A DNA stretch of 57,982 bases from Kiritimatiellota bacterium. Its GTDB lineage: Bacteria; Verrucomicrobiota; Kiritimatiellia; Kiritimatiellales; Tichowtungiaceae. The DNA lies in the NCBI GenBank assembly GCA_014381785.1, contig JACNKZ010000064.1, forward strand, positions 1 to 57,982, read 5' to 3'. The number at the start of each line of letters is the position of its first letter. The first letter of the stretch is position 1. The notes beneath the pieces are model-generated. The model was not told the DNA's origin and made no database searches. It was given only the letters and a program-made list of their open reading frames with translations. Both the position numbers and the translations under genes were made by a program. Positions 26,696 to 34,405 of the stretch are shown piece after piece.

Positions 26696-29599
26696 ATGAA
26701 CCGCATCGCCAAAGTCGCTGTCGACCTCTCGCTGGATCGGGAGTTTGACTATCTGATTCCCGAATCGCTGCAGGCCGCCGTCGAGATCGGGTCGCGCGTG
26801 GAGGTTCCTTTCGGCAAGCGGTCGGTCACCGGCTTTGTGGTGGGTCTGGCGGAGAAGTCCGATTTTGACGAGCTCAAGCCGATCGGCAAGGTGCTGGGGG
26901 AAAAATCGCTGGTGACCGAAACGGTGATGGAGCTGGCGCGCTGGATGTCGGCCTATTACCTCGCTCCGTTTGAAACCTGTGTGCGGTCTGTTCTGCCTGC
27001 TGTGGTGCGCAATAAAGCGAGCGGCGCCAAGACGCAGTTGACGGTTTCTTTGGTTGAAAAAAACGTAGACGCGACGCCCTCGTCGCGTTTCTTAGGCTTT
27101 GATTCGGCGCATCCGGTTTCGTATCCATCGGGTGGAAATCTCCCGCACTGGCGGCAGGACGGAACGACCTATTTCATCACCTTCCGGCTGGCTGATTCTT
27201 TACCAAAAGGGAAACTCGATCGGTGGAAACGCGGACGCGATTTGTGGCTTGAGGAGAATCCTAGACCGACGGATGAAGAGAACGTAGACGCGCCGCCCTC
27301 GTCGCGTTTAACAGAGTGGCAGAAGGAGTACCGGAGTCGTTTCACAGAAAAGTTTGAACAATGGCTGGATGCCGGAGAGGGCTCCTGTTTGCTGAAACAG
27401 CCGGAGTTGCGTGAAGCACTGGTTGAGATATTCCAGAAAAAGAACGGGCAGAAGTATTGGTTGGAAGGCTATGTGGTCATGCCAAATCATATTCATGCGC
27501 TGCTGACACCTATTGGAGAGCATCGACTTTCTGCAATTGTCCAAAGCTGGAAATCGATATCCACCCGGAGAATTAATGAGCTGCGGGGAGGAAAAGGGTC
27601 GGTTTGGCAGAAGGAATCATTTGATCACATTGTTCGGAATGCAGAGAGCCTGTTAAAATTCCAACAGCACATCGAAGACAACCCTAAGTTTTTAAAGGAA
27701 GGACAGTTTGAGTTGTTTTTAACGCGACGAGGGCGTCGCGTCTACGATGAAAACCCTGGCGATGTCCCGTCTGCGTTAACGCCCAAACAGCAGGCGGTTA
27801 TTGATGTTTTGCAAACGGCTTCCCCCATGCTCCTGTCGGAGCTGACGGTTCAGGCAGAAGTATCTGCCGGAACCGTCAAAACCCTCGAGAAGAAGGGGCT
27901 GGTGGTGATTTCAAGCGAATCGATCTATCGCGATCCGCACGAAGGGATTGAGATTTTAAAAACCGAGCCGCTTAAGCTGATGCCGCAGCAGGCCGACGCG
28001 CTTGAAAAAATAATCGGGGCAATGGCCGAACCGGAGCCGCCGGTGCTTCTGCTTCACGGGGTGACCGGCTCGGGCAAAACCGAGGTTTATCTGCAGGCGA
28101 TTGCTCATGCGCTGGAGCAGGGGCGCGGCGCGATTGTGCTGGTGCCGGAAATCGCACTGACGCCGCAGACGGTTGACCGCTTCCGCGCCCGCTTTGCGGA
28201 CAAGCCGGAACGGGTGGCGGTGCTGCACAGTTCTCTTTCGGACGGCGAACGCTACGACGAGTGGCACCGCATTCGCTCGGGTGAGGCGCAGATTGTGATC
28301 GGCGCGCGCTCGGCGCTTTTCGCGCCGGTGGAAAATCTCGGTTTGATCGTGGTGGATGAGGAGCACGAGCCGACCTATAAGCAGGATGAAGCGCCGCGCT
28401 ACAGCGCGCGCGATGCGGCAGTGATGCGCGGCCGGATGGAACACTGCGCGGTGGTTCTTGGCTCGGCGACCCCCGCGCTGGAGTCGTACTGCAATGCGAA
28501 GAACGGCAAATACACCTATCTCGACCTTCCCGTCCGGGTGGATCATCGCCGGATGCCGGCGATCCGCATTGTGGATATGCGTATTGAGGCGCAGCGCACA
28601 GGACAGCACGGGCTGTTTTCCAAGGAGCTGATTGAGGCGATCTATTGCCGGCTTGACCGCGCCGAGCAGACGATGATTTTTCTGAACCGCCGCGGCTTTT
28701 CGTCGTCGTTGGTTTGCCCAGACTGCGGAACTGTGAGCGAGTGCGAACACTGCAGCGTGAGCATGACCTATCATAAGGCGCGCGCGCGGCTGGTCTGCCA
28801 TATCTGCGGCGAGGAAAAGACCGTTCCCGTGCGCTGTCCGGAGTGTGCATCTAAAGAGTTTAAGTATTCCGGGGCGGGCACAGAAAAAATTGAAGAGGTG
28901 ATGGCAAAGCTGTTCCCGAAGGCGCGGATCGCCCGGATGGATTCGGATACGATGCGCAAAAAGAACGCGCACCGCGATGTGCTGGCGCAGTTCCGGGTCG
29001 GGAAGATCGATATTCTGATCGGCACGCAGATGATCGCCAAGGGGCTCGATTTTCCGAACGTGACGCTGGTGGGCGTGGTGAATCCGGACCATGCACTGCA
29101 TATGGCTGATTTCCGTGCGGGCGAGCGGGTCTTTCAGCTGCTGACGCAGGTGGCGGGACGCGCGGGCCGCGGCGAGGTGGAGGGCGAGGTGCTGGTGCAA
29201 ACCCACACCCCGCACCATCCCGCGATTCAGTTTGCCCGCCGCATGGACTTCGAGGGCTTTTGCGATCAGGAGCTGGCGTTTCGCAAGGAACTTCGCTATC
29301 CGCCGTACGCTCATTTGACCTGCATCACGTTGCGCGGCAAGCACGAGGCGACCGTAGAGAAAACCGGAGAGCAACTTTTCCAATGGTTGGAAAAATGCGT
29401 GTCGCAGGAGGTGATGCTTTCGCCGCTGGTGCCGGCGCCGATCAGTCGTGCGCGCGGCGAATATCGCTATCAGATTTTACTCCGTGCGGAAAAGACCGGC
29501 GTGATGACGCGCGCGATCCGCCGGGCGGTTGGCGCAATTGAAAAATGGCCAAAGGGTGTAAAGTGCACGATCGACGTGGATGCAACCTCTCTTTTGTAG
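26696..29599 (+). CDS. priA: Primosomal replication-restart helicase PriA carrying an in-frame RAYT insertion
   Basis: 967 aa against ~730 for the family. PriA reloads the replisome at stalled forks. Residues 1-120 are the 3'-DNA-end-binding domain. Residues ~121-352 are foreign (see the mobile element at 27056-27753). The protein resumes with the winged helix (LTPKQQAVIDVL...), Walker A LHGVTGSGKTE (~res. 453), the DEEH box, SATPALES, eight zinc cysteines (CPDCG, CEHC, CHICG, CPEC), and TQVAGRAGRG. Removing the 231-residue insert gives 736 aa, a standard PriA. The insertion is at the domain boundary after the 3'BD, where extra sequence is likely tolerated. A dyad at 29378-29392 encodes FQWLE. 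No other priA is visible in this window. Confidence 0.93.
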   Translation: MNRIAKVAVDLSLDREFDYLIPESLQAAVEIGSRVEVPFGKRSVTGFVVGLAEKSDFDELKPIGKVLGEKSLVTETVMELARWMSAYYLAPFETCVRSVLPAVVRNKASGAKTQLTVSLVEKNVDATPSSRFLGFDSAHPVSYPSGGNLPHWRQDGTTYFITFRLADSLPKGKLDRWKRGRDLWLEENPRPTDEENVDAPPSSRLTEWQKEYRSRFTEKFEQWLDAGEGSCLLKQPELREALVEIFQKKNGQKYWLEGYVVMPNHIHALLTPIGEHRLSAIVQSWKSISTRRINELRGGKGSVWQKESFDHIVRNAESLLKFQQHIEDNPKFLKEGQFELFLTRRGRRVYDENPGDVPSALTPKQQAVIDVLQTASPMLLSELTVQAEVSAGTVKTLEKKGLVVISSESIYRDPHEGIEILKTEPLKLMPQQADALEKIIGAMAEPEPPVLLLHGVTGSGKTEVYLQAIAHALEQGRGAIVLVPEIALTPQTVDRFRARFADKPERVAVLHSSLSDGERYDEWHRIRSGEAQIVIGARSALFAPVENLGLIVVDEEHEPTYKQDEAPRYSARDAAVMRGRMEHCAVVLGSATPALESYCNAKNGKYTYLDLPVRVDHRRMPAIRIVDMRIEAQRTGQHGLFSKELIEAIYCRLDRAEQTMIFLNRRGFSSSLVCPDCGTVSECEHCSVSMTYHKARARLVCHICGEEKTVPVRCPECASKEFKYSGAGTEKIEEVMAKLFPKARIARMDSDTMRKKNAHRDVLAQFRVGKIDILIGTQMIAKGLDFPNVTLVGVVNPDHALHMADFRAGERVFQLLTQVAGRAGRGEVEGEVLVQTHTPHHPAIQFARRMDFEGFCDQELAFRKELRYPPYAHLTCITLRGKHEATVEKTGEQLFQWLEKCVSQEVMLSPLVPAPISRARGEYRYQILLRAEKTGVMTRAIRRAVGAIEKWPKGVKCTIDVDATSLL
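27061..27090 (+). repeat. REP hairpin, left end of the RAYT unit
   Basis: AACGTAG followed by stem ACGCGACG-CCCT-CGTCGCGT (27069-27088). Confidence 0.9.
27281..27310 (+). repeat. REP hairpin, internal, same orientation
   Basis: AACGTAG then ACGCGCCG-CCCT-CGTCGCGT, one mismatch in the stem. Encodes NVDAPPSSRL, the same peptide type as the first copy (NVDATPSSRF). Confidence 0.88.
27721..27746 (-). repeat. REP hairpin, right end, inverted
   Basis: Reverse complement of the left REP: stem ACGCGACG-AGGG-CGTCGCGT followed by CTACG. With the left copy it makes a head-to-head pair enclosing the transposase. Confidence 0.9.
29378..29392. repeat. TTCCAA-N3-TTGGAA dyad inside priA
   Basis: Exact copy (spacer TGG), encoding FQWLE near the PriA C-terminus. 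Confidence 0.85.
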
Positions 29600-29602
29600 A
29601 CG

Positions 29603-29637
29603 AAAGATGAAAGATGAAAGATGAACTATGAAAGATG
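29603..29637. repeat. Heptad tract AAAGATG
   Basis: Five consecutive 7-mers (AAAGATG three times, AACTATG, AAAGATG) between priA and the OsmC gene. The reverse complement CATCTTT is the unit at 39153 and 40539. Confidence 0.9.
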
Positions 29638-29665
29638 AAATTGGTTTTTTTAAAGGAGAAATTCA

Positions 29666-30100
29666 ATGGCAATGAAAACAGTAAAAGTTGAATCAACACT
29701 GGACTCAAAATTTAAAATCGAGAGCGATATTCGCGGACACAAGATTGTGGTCGATCAGCCGGCGAATGCGGGCGGCACCGATACGGGTCCGACTCCGCTT
29801 GAGTATCTGATGGTTTCGCTCGCCGGTTGCATCGGCACGATCGGGCGCATTGTCGCGATGCAGACAAAGCTCGAAATCCGCGGCATGAAGATCACGGCCG
29901 AAGGCGACCTTAATGTGGACGGATTGCTCGGCAAGCCGACGGAGGATCCGGTCGGCTTCAAGGAATTCCGGATTCTGGTCGATATCGATGCGGATATGAC
30001 GGCGGAAGAAAAGGATGCCTTCATTCATGCAGTGGATGCGCGTTGCCCGGTTTCATGGAATCTGCTCAATGTCAGCAAGGTGACGGTTTCGGCTGTCTAA
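29666..30100 (+). CDS. OsmC/Ohr-family redox protein
   Basis: 144 aa, ATG 29666 after AAAGGAG. OsmC/Ohr proteins are thiol peroxidases that reduce organic hydroperoxides with two cysteines; both are present, one in VSLAGCIGTIGRI and one in DARCPVSWNLLN. TGPTPLEYLMVSLAGC is the family signature and includes the conserved Glu. The substrate is not predictable. Likely monocistronic between priA and a dispersed repeat. Confidence 0.9.
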   Translation: MAMKTVKVESTLDSKFKIESDIRGHKIVVDQPANAGGTDTGPTPLEYLMVSLAGCIGTIGRIVAMQTKLEIRGMKITAEGDLNVDGLLGKPTEDPVGFKEFRILVDIDADMTAEEKDAFIHAVDARCPVSWNLLNVSKVTVSAV

Positions 30101-30116
30101 TCCTGGACTGATGTTT

Positions 30117-30166
30117 GGAGGGACGACTTCCACGTCGTCCGTGGTCGGGGTGGAACCCGACCCTCC
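30117..30166. repeat. Dispersed GGAGGG...CCCTCC repeat
   Basis: 50-bp unit starting GGAGGGACGAC and ending CCCGACCCTCC, with two inner stems (ACGAC/GTCGT and GGTCGGG/CCCGACC). It lies 17 bp after the OsmC gene, between convergent genes, and may double as a terminator. Confidence 0.75.
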
Positions 30167-30182
30167 AGCCCATTCAATTACA

Positions 30183-30782
30183 TCAAGACAAAATCAGGCC
30201 GAGTTGATCCATGTGCAGGTAAATTTCACGGCCGAGCCAGGCGTCGGTGGCGGCGTAGGTGATCTGGGAGTCCGTCAGCTCGCTTTTTGCCCAGTTAGAG
30301 ACCTGCTCCCGCTTGGAAATCCGGAAGCCGAGCAGCAGGGCGGCCATTCCGCGTAACCCCAGATTTTTAATGCGCGCTTTTTTCGCGCAGGTCGCTAGTT
30401 CGATAAATCCGGCAGGCTCGAAATTGGTGATTTTCCGCAATTCGCTCACATCGTCACGGATCGAGACTCCGGTTTTGATGATTTCCGGACTGGCCAGGAT
30501 ATCGCACAGACCCTTCGTGAGGCCGGTCTTCTGAATCTGAAAAAGGAAGACCTCTTTTTCAGATGCCAGTTGCAGGAGGGAGGGCCGGTAGCTTTCGCCG
30601 ACGCGGAAGGCGGGCCGGGTTTCGGTGTCGAAGCCGAGCAACGACTCAGCTTTTAGTTTTTCAGCGGCGCGATCCGCCTCTTCCGGCGTGCGGATCAGGT
30701 GAATCGGCCCTTCATACTGCTTCATCGGCAACAGATTGATTTCAGGCTTGGTGATATGCAGTGCTGTATCAGGCAGTTTCAT
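30183..30782 (-). CDS. 3'-5' exonuclease domain protein (RNase D-like)
   Basis: 199 aa from ATG 30782; a TTG at 30803 would add 7 residues. A stand-alone DEDDy exonuclease domain: Exo I LLGFDTETRPAF, Exo II GVSIRDDVSEL, Exo III with YAATDAWLG. Lacks the HRDC domains of full RNase D. Such short proteins probably trim RNA 3' ends. It sits downstream of rpoN on the same strand, separated by a nested palindrome. Confidence 0.9.
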   Translation of the reverse strand: MKLPDTALHITKPEINLLPMKQYEGPIHLIRTPEEADRAAEKLKAESLLGFDTETRPAFRVGESYRPSLLQLASEKEVFLFQIQKTGLTKGLCDILASPEIIKTGVSIRDDVSELRKITNFEPAGFIELATCAKKARIKNLGLRGMAALLLGFRISKREQVSNWAKSELTDSQITYAATDAWLGREIYLHMDQLGLILS

Positions 30783-30803
30783 AAGGTCTATTTTTAAAAC
30801 CAA

Positions 30804-30847
30804 CTATTTCATCTGTTTACCACGATCGTGGTAGTTGGATGAAATAG
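30804..30847. promoter_or_regulatory. Nested palindrome between rpoN and the exonuclease gene
   Basis: Outer arms CTATTTCATC / GATGAAATAG (30804-30813, 30838-30847) enclose a perfect 16-bp palindrome TACCACGATCGTGGTA (30818-30833). It fills nearly the whole gap between the two minus-strand genes. It may be an operator for the exonuclease gene or an RNA hairpin; no U-tract is seen. Confidence 0.6.
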
Positions 30848-30848
30848 G

Positions 30849-32261
30849 TCAGGTCTGGCGGCGGAGGCGTGCGGGTAAAATTCTGAGTTGTTCACGGTAT
30901 TTGGCGACGGTGCGGCGGGCAATGTCGACACCCTGTTTGCTGAGTTCTTCGCCGATCTTCTGGTCGGAAAGAGGTTTTTTCTTGTTCTCGTTGCGAACAA
31001 TTTCGGCGAGCGTGCTTTTGATCGAGGCGTTGGAAATGATGCTTCCGTCGGCCTGAACCACGCCGGTGGTAAAGAAATATCTAAACTCGAAGGTGCCGCG
31101 CGGCGTGGCCATGTATTTGCCGTTGCAGGCGCGGCTGATGGTGGTTTCATGAAGCTCAAGAACATCGGCCACCTGTTTCATGGTTAGCGGCTTCAGTCCG
31201 GAGATGCCGTTTTCTAGGAAACCTTCCTGTACGCGGACAATTTCGGTGGCGATGCGTAAAATAGTGTCCTGCCGCTGATCAATGCTGCGGATGAAAAATT
31301 TGCTCTTGGCGATTTTTTCGCGGATGTATTTCCTCGTTTCAACGGCGGTGGTTTTGTCTTTGAGGAGCTGGAGATATTTCTGGCTGATGAAGAGGCGCGG
31401 ATAGGGGCTTTTATTCTGGGTGACGGTCCAGACTCCGTCCCGTTTCTCTACGGTGATCTCCGGAATGACGTATTCAGTTTGGTCGGCGGTGAAGTTGCGG
31501 CCGGGTTTCGGGTCGAGATCGGCAATAGATCTGGAGAGTTCATTGATTTTTTCGAGCGGCAGGTGCATGGCGGCCGCAATCTGCTCGTACTGGTGGTTGC
31601 CCAGTTTGTCGAGATGGTTGCGCACGAGTGCGGCCTCCAGCGAGTCACCCCGGCCCTGATGGCGCAGTTGGATCAGGAGGCAGTCTTGCAGGGAGCGCGC
31701 GCCGACGCCGACGGGGTCGAATCCTTGAATGACGGTGATGATCCGGTCGAAAAGCTCCTCGGGAAATTCGGGGGTGGAGCCGATGATGCCGTCGATGTCG
31801 AGTTGCAGATAGCCGTCGTCGTCGATGGAGCCGATGAGCACCTCGGCGATGCCGCGTTCGCGGGCGTCGAGCCCGGCCATAGAGAGTTGATCGATCAGAT
31901 GTTCCTGAAGGGACTCGGCGCGGGAGATGGAGTCCATCATGAACTGATGTTTATCCTCGCTGGCCTGCGAGGGGACTTCCCGGTTGCGGCGGAAATCGGC
32001 GTCCCACTCGGCGAGCTCCGTGAGTTCACCGATTTCCCGTTCTTCGCGCAGTTCGTCGCGCGCGGCCTCCTCAAAATCGGTAATTTCCTCCACGTCGGAG
32101 GCCTCGCGCTCGAGGGTGGGGTTTTGATCCATTTCCTCGCGAACCATCAGCTGGAGATCGAGAATCGGGACTTGCAGGATTTTGAGCGATTGAAGCATTT
32201 GCGGAGTGAGCGACTGCTCCATCCGTTGCTGCTGGACTAACCCTAGAGAGTGTTCTGCCAT
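30849..32261 (-). CDS. rpoN: RNA polymerase sigma-54 factor
   Basis: 470 aa. Recognises -24/-12 promoters and needs AAA+ activators. Region I is Gln/Leu-rich (LVQQQRMEQSLTPQMLQSLKIL), region II acidic (res. 55-110), and the core-binding region carries RESLQEHLIDQL-type motifs and FDPVGVGARSLQDCL. The DNA-binding region has an HTH (LKPLTMKQVADVLELHETTIS) and the RpoN box ARRTVAKYRE near the C-terminus. All key parts are present. It is divergent from the MBL gene (84-bp gap). Confidence 0.97.
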   Translation of the reverse strand: MAEHSLGLVQQQRMEQSLTPQMLQSLKILQVPILDLQLMVREEMDQNPTLEREASDVEEITDFEEAARDELREEREIGELTELAEWDADFRRNREVPSQASEDKHQFMMDSISRAESLQEHLIDQLSMAGLDARERGIAEVLIGSIDDDGYLQLDIDGIIGSTPEFPEELFDRIITVIQGFDPVGVGARSLQDCLLIQLRHQGRGDSLEAALVRNHLDKLGNHQYEQIAAAMHLPLEKINELSRSIADLDPKPGRNFTADQTEYVIPEITVEKRDGVWTVTQNKSPYPRLFISQKYLQLLKDKTTAVETRKYIREKIAKSKFFIRSIDQRQDTILRIATEIVRVQEGFLENGISGLKPLTMKQVADVLELHETTISRACNGKYMATPRGTFEFRYFFTTGVVQADGSIISNASIKSTLAEIVRNENKKKPLSDQKIGEELSKQGVDIARRTVAKYREQLRILPARLRRQT

Positions 32262-32345
32262 TTCGATTTACAAATTCGGGTGACTATCTGACAATGTACG
32301 GCTCATCCATAACACACGGGCACCCTAACATACAATCGAACACTC

Positions 32346-33131
32346 ATGAGCGTTAAACTTTGCGTATTAGCCAGCGGCAGTTCAGGAAACTGCACTTTTG
32401 TTTCGACCGGGAAAACCCGCATTCTGATTGATGCGGGTCTTTCGGCCAAGAAAACGGTTGAGCGCCTGGAGGAGATTGGCGAGCGGGTTGAGGATCTGGA
32501 TGCGATCTGTGTGACGCACGAACACGGGGATCATATTGCGGGTCTGCGGGTTTTACAGAAAAAGCACGGAGTTAGAATCTATGCCAACGCCGGCACGCTG
32601 GACGGCATCCGCAAGGCCCGGCAGGGTGGCGAGGTGGAGTGCCATCAGTTCACCACCGGTTCAACCTTTGAGATCGGAGATATGGCACTGGAGCCTTTTT
32701 CGGTTCCGCACGATGCATACGAACCGGTCGGCTTTGTGGTGCGTACGGAGGCGCATGCCGTGGGGGTGGTCACGGATATCGGGATTGTGACCAATCTGTT
32801 GCGCGAGAAAATGCGCAACTGTCATGTGGTTGTGATTGAGGCGAACCACGACGAGGAGTTGTTGCACGCGGCGGCCCGCCCGTGGAGCCTGAAACAGCGG
32901 ATTTTGAGCAATCAGGGCCACCTTTCGAACCGGGCCTCGGCGGAGCTGGTTGCCGAGGTGGCGGGCGACGGGCTCCGCCATCTTTTTCTTGCACACCTGA
33001 GCGCGGATTGTAACAGTCCGGCCCACGCTCAAAGCATGTTTGAGAAGGTATTGGCGGCGGCGGGCCATGAGCATGTCCGCTTGTATCTGACGGGTGGCGG
33101 CCGGATCAGCGACGTATTGGAATTGGAGTAA
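32346..33131 (+). CDS. YycJ/WalJ-type metallo-beta-lactamase-fold hydrolase
   Basis: 261 aa. Starts LCVLASGSSGNCTFV, typical of the family, then the metal motif VTHEHGDHIAG (HxHxDH), PHDAYEPVGFVV, GVVTDIG and EANHDEELL. YycJ proteins are 5'-3' DNA exonucleases implicated in mismatch repair or are tied to cell-wall signalling; function here is not proven. Starts 84 bp from divergent rpoN. Confidence 0.9.
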   Translation: MSVKLCVLASGSSGNCTFVSTGKTRILIDAGLSAKKTVERLEEIGERVEDLDAICVTHEHGDHIAGLRVLQKKHGVRIYANAGTLDGIRKARQGGEVECHQFTTGSTFEIGDMALEPFSVPHDAYEPVGFVVRTEAHAVGVVTDIGIVTNLLREKMRNCHVVVIEANHDEELLHAAARPWSLKQRILSNQGHLSNRASAELVAEVAGDGLRHLFLAHLSADCNSPAHAQSMFEKVLAAAGHEHVRLYLTGGGRISDVLELE

Positions 33132-33256
33132 TGGAGTGTGGGAATAATGGAGGGATGAGAGAGGTGGGATATTGCTGGTTAAATGGCTTCTAAAATCAGC
33201 ACTCCAGTAATCCAGTTCTCCAATACCCCATTTCCCTGAAAGGAAAATAATTTAGT
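33132..33256. repeat. Heptad-like tracts before lpxK
   Basis: A purine-rich tract (33128-33170; AATGGAG-type units) and a complementary pyrimidine-rich tract (33208-33240; ACTCCAG, TAATCCA, GTTCTCC, AATACCC) with loose 7-bp phase, about 45 bp apart and of opposite polarity. AAAGGAAAATAA before 33257 is the lpxK ribosome site. Confidence 0.55.
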
Positions 33257-34405
33257 ATGCCAAACTCATCCAACGAACGGCTGGAGCAGCGGCTCTTAAA
33301 GATTATTTCGGGGGAAGTGCAGGGCCGGCGGGCCGCGCTGATCTGCGGACTGCTCGCCGCGCTGTCGTGGATTTTCTATGTTCTGGTTCAACTCCGCCTT
33401 CTGCTTTTCAAACATCGGATCCTTCGCGCAAGCACGCTGGGTTGTCAGGTGATCAGCGTCGGCAACGTAACCGTTGGCGGAACCGGTAAAACCCCGATTG
33501 TGGAAACCTTTGCGCGGTCATTAGAAAGCAAAGGGCGCAAAGTGGCGATTCTCAGCCGCGGGTACAAGAGCCGCAAAACGCCGCTTTGGGAAAAAATCCT
33601 CAAAAAAGAGGAGAGGCTTCCGCGCGTGGTGTCTGATGGCGAGAGCCTGTTGCTCAACTCCGATCTGGCCGGTGACGAACCCTACATGTTGGCGTCCAAT
33701 TTGCCTGACGTCGCCGTGCTGGTGGACAAAGACCGCGTGAAGTCCGGCAAGTACGCCATTCGCAAGCTTGGGTGCGACACCTTAGTGCTCGACGATGGAT
33801 TCCAGTACCTCGGCCTGCAGCATCGAATGGATATCGTACTGGTCGACTACACCAACCCCTTCGGCTACGGCAAGGTTCTCCCGCGCGGCCTGCTGCGCGA
33901 ACCGAAGCGCAATCTCAAACGCGCCGGTTTTATTTTCATCACCAAATGCCCGCCGGAAGGCGCGCCGGAGCTCAAAGCCAAATTGCGCGAGCTCAATCCG
34001 CATGCCGAAATTTCCGAGTGCCGCCACAGCACCAAATATCTTGAAAACCTCTACACCCGCGAGCGGGTCGAGCTTCGCTTTTTGAAGGGAAGAAAAGTTT
34101 CCGCAGTATCCGGAATTGCGGTGCCGGAAGGTTTTGAAAACGGGTTGCGCGGCTTGGGCGCCGAGATTGTTCACAGCGCGCAGTACGCTGACCATCACCG
34201 CTACACCCAGCAGGAGATTATCGAAACAATCAACCGCGCGGCTGAGGCGGGCGCGGAAATGATCATCACCACCGAAAAAGACGCCGTGCGCTTCCCGCTG
34301 GTGGAACGCTGCGACCTGCCGGTGATTTACCTGCGCGTGGAGATCGAAATGCTCTCCGGTGCCGACGCCTTCAACGACTGGATCGATCGGATCTGTTTCA
34401 AATGA
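33257..34405 (+). CDS. lpxK: Tetraacyldisaccharide 4'-kinase
   Basis: 382 aa. Phosphorylates the 4' position of the lipid A disaccharide at the inner membrane. N-terminal membrane helix at about res. 30-55 (LLAALSWIFYVLVQL), Walker A GNVTVGGTGKTPIV, SRGYKS, GDEPYMLAS, DDGFQYLGLQHRMDIVLVD, and the C-terminal TTEKDAVR. Its presence shows a lipid A-bearing outer membrane. The stop overlaps the next gene's ATG by 4 bp, coupling lipid A and core-sugar steps. Confidence 0.96.
   Translation: MPNSSNERLEQRLLKIISGEVQGRRAALICGLLAALSWIFYVLVQLRLLLFKHRILRASTLGCQVISVGNVTVGGTGKTPIVETFARSLESKGRKVAILSRGYKSRKTPLWEKILKKEERLPRVVSDGESLLLNSDLAGDEPYMLASNLPDVAVLVDKDRVKSGKYAIRKLGCDTLVLDDGFQYLGLQHRMDIVLVDYTNPFGYGKVLPRGLLREPKRNLKRAGFIFITKCPPEGAPELKAKLRELNPHAEISECRHSTKYLENLYTRERVELRFLKGRKVSAVSGIAVPEGFENGLRGLGAEIVHSAQYADHHRYTQQEIIETINRAAEAGAEMIITTEKDAVRFPLVERCDLPVIYLRVEIEMLSGADAFNDWIDRICFK

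Larger units (their letters stand above)
27056..27753 (+). mobile_element. REP/RAYT unit (Y1 transposase plus REP hairpins) inserted in frame in priA
   Basis: The unit is bounded by GAAAA at 27056 and again at 27749, exactly 693 bp (231 codons) apart. Inside, a REP-associated tyrosine transposase domain runs from about FLGFDSAHPVSYP through GNLPHWRQDGTTYFITFRL, the HUH motif VVMPNHIHALL (His at residues 265 and 267 of the fusion), SAIVQSWKSIS, GSVWQKESFDHIVRNAES and HIEDNP. REP hairpins lie at both ends and inside. RAYT catalysis needs a Tyr in the Y-I-x-x-N-P motif; here it is HIEDNP, so the catalytic Tyr seems replaced by His325. The family identity is clear; mobility of this copy is doubtful. 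Confidence 0.9.

Noticed and set aside
27056-27753. Intein in PriA
   Set aside because: The insert has no Cys/Ser start or His-Asn end and no splicing blocks; it has an HUH transposase motif and REP hairpins instead.
27956-29383. 475-codon minus-strand open frame opposite priA
   Set aside because: Shadow of the PriA helicase domains; no motifs, no ribosome site.
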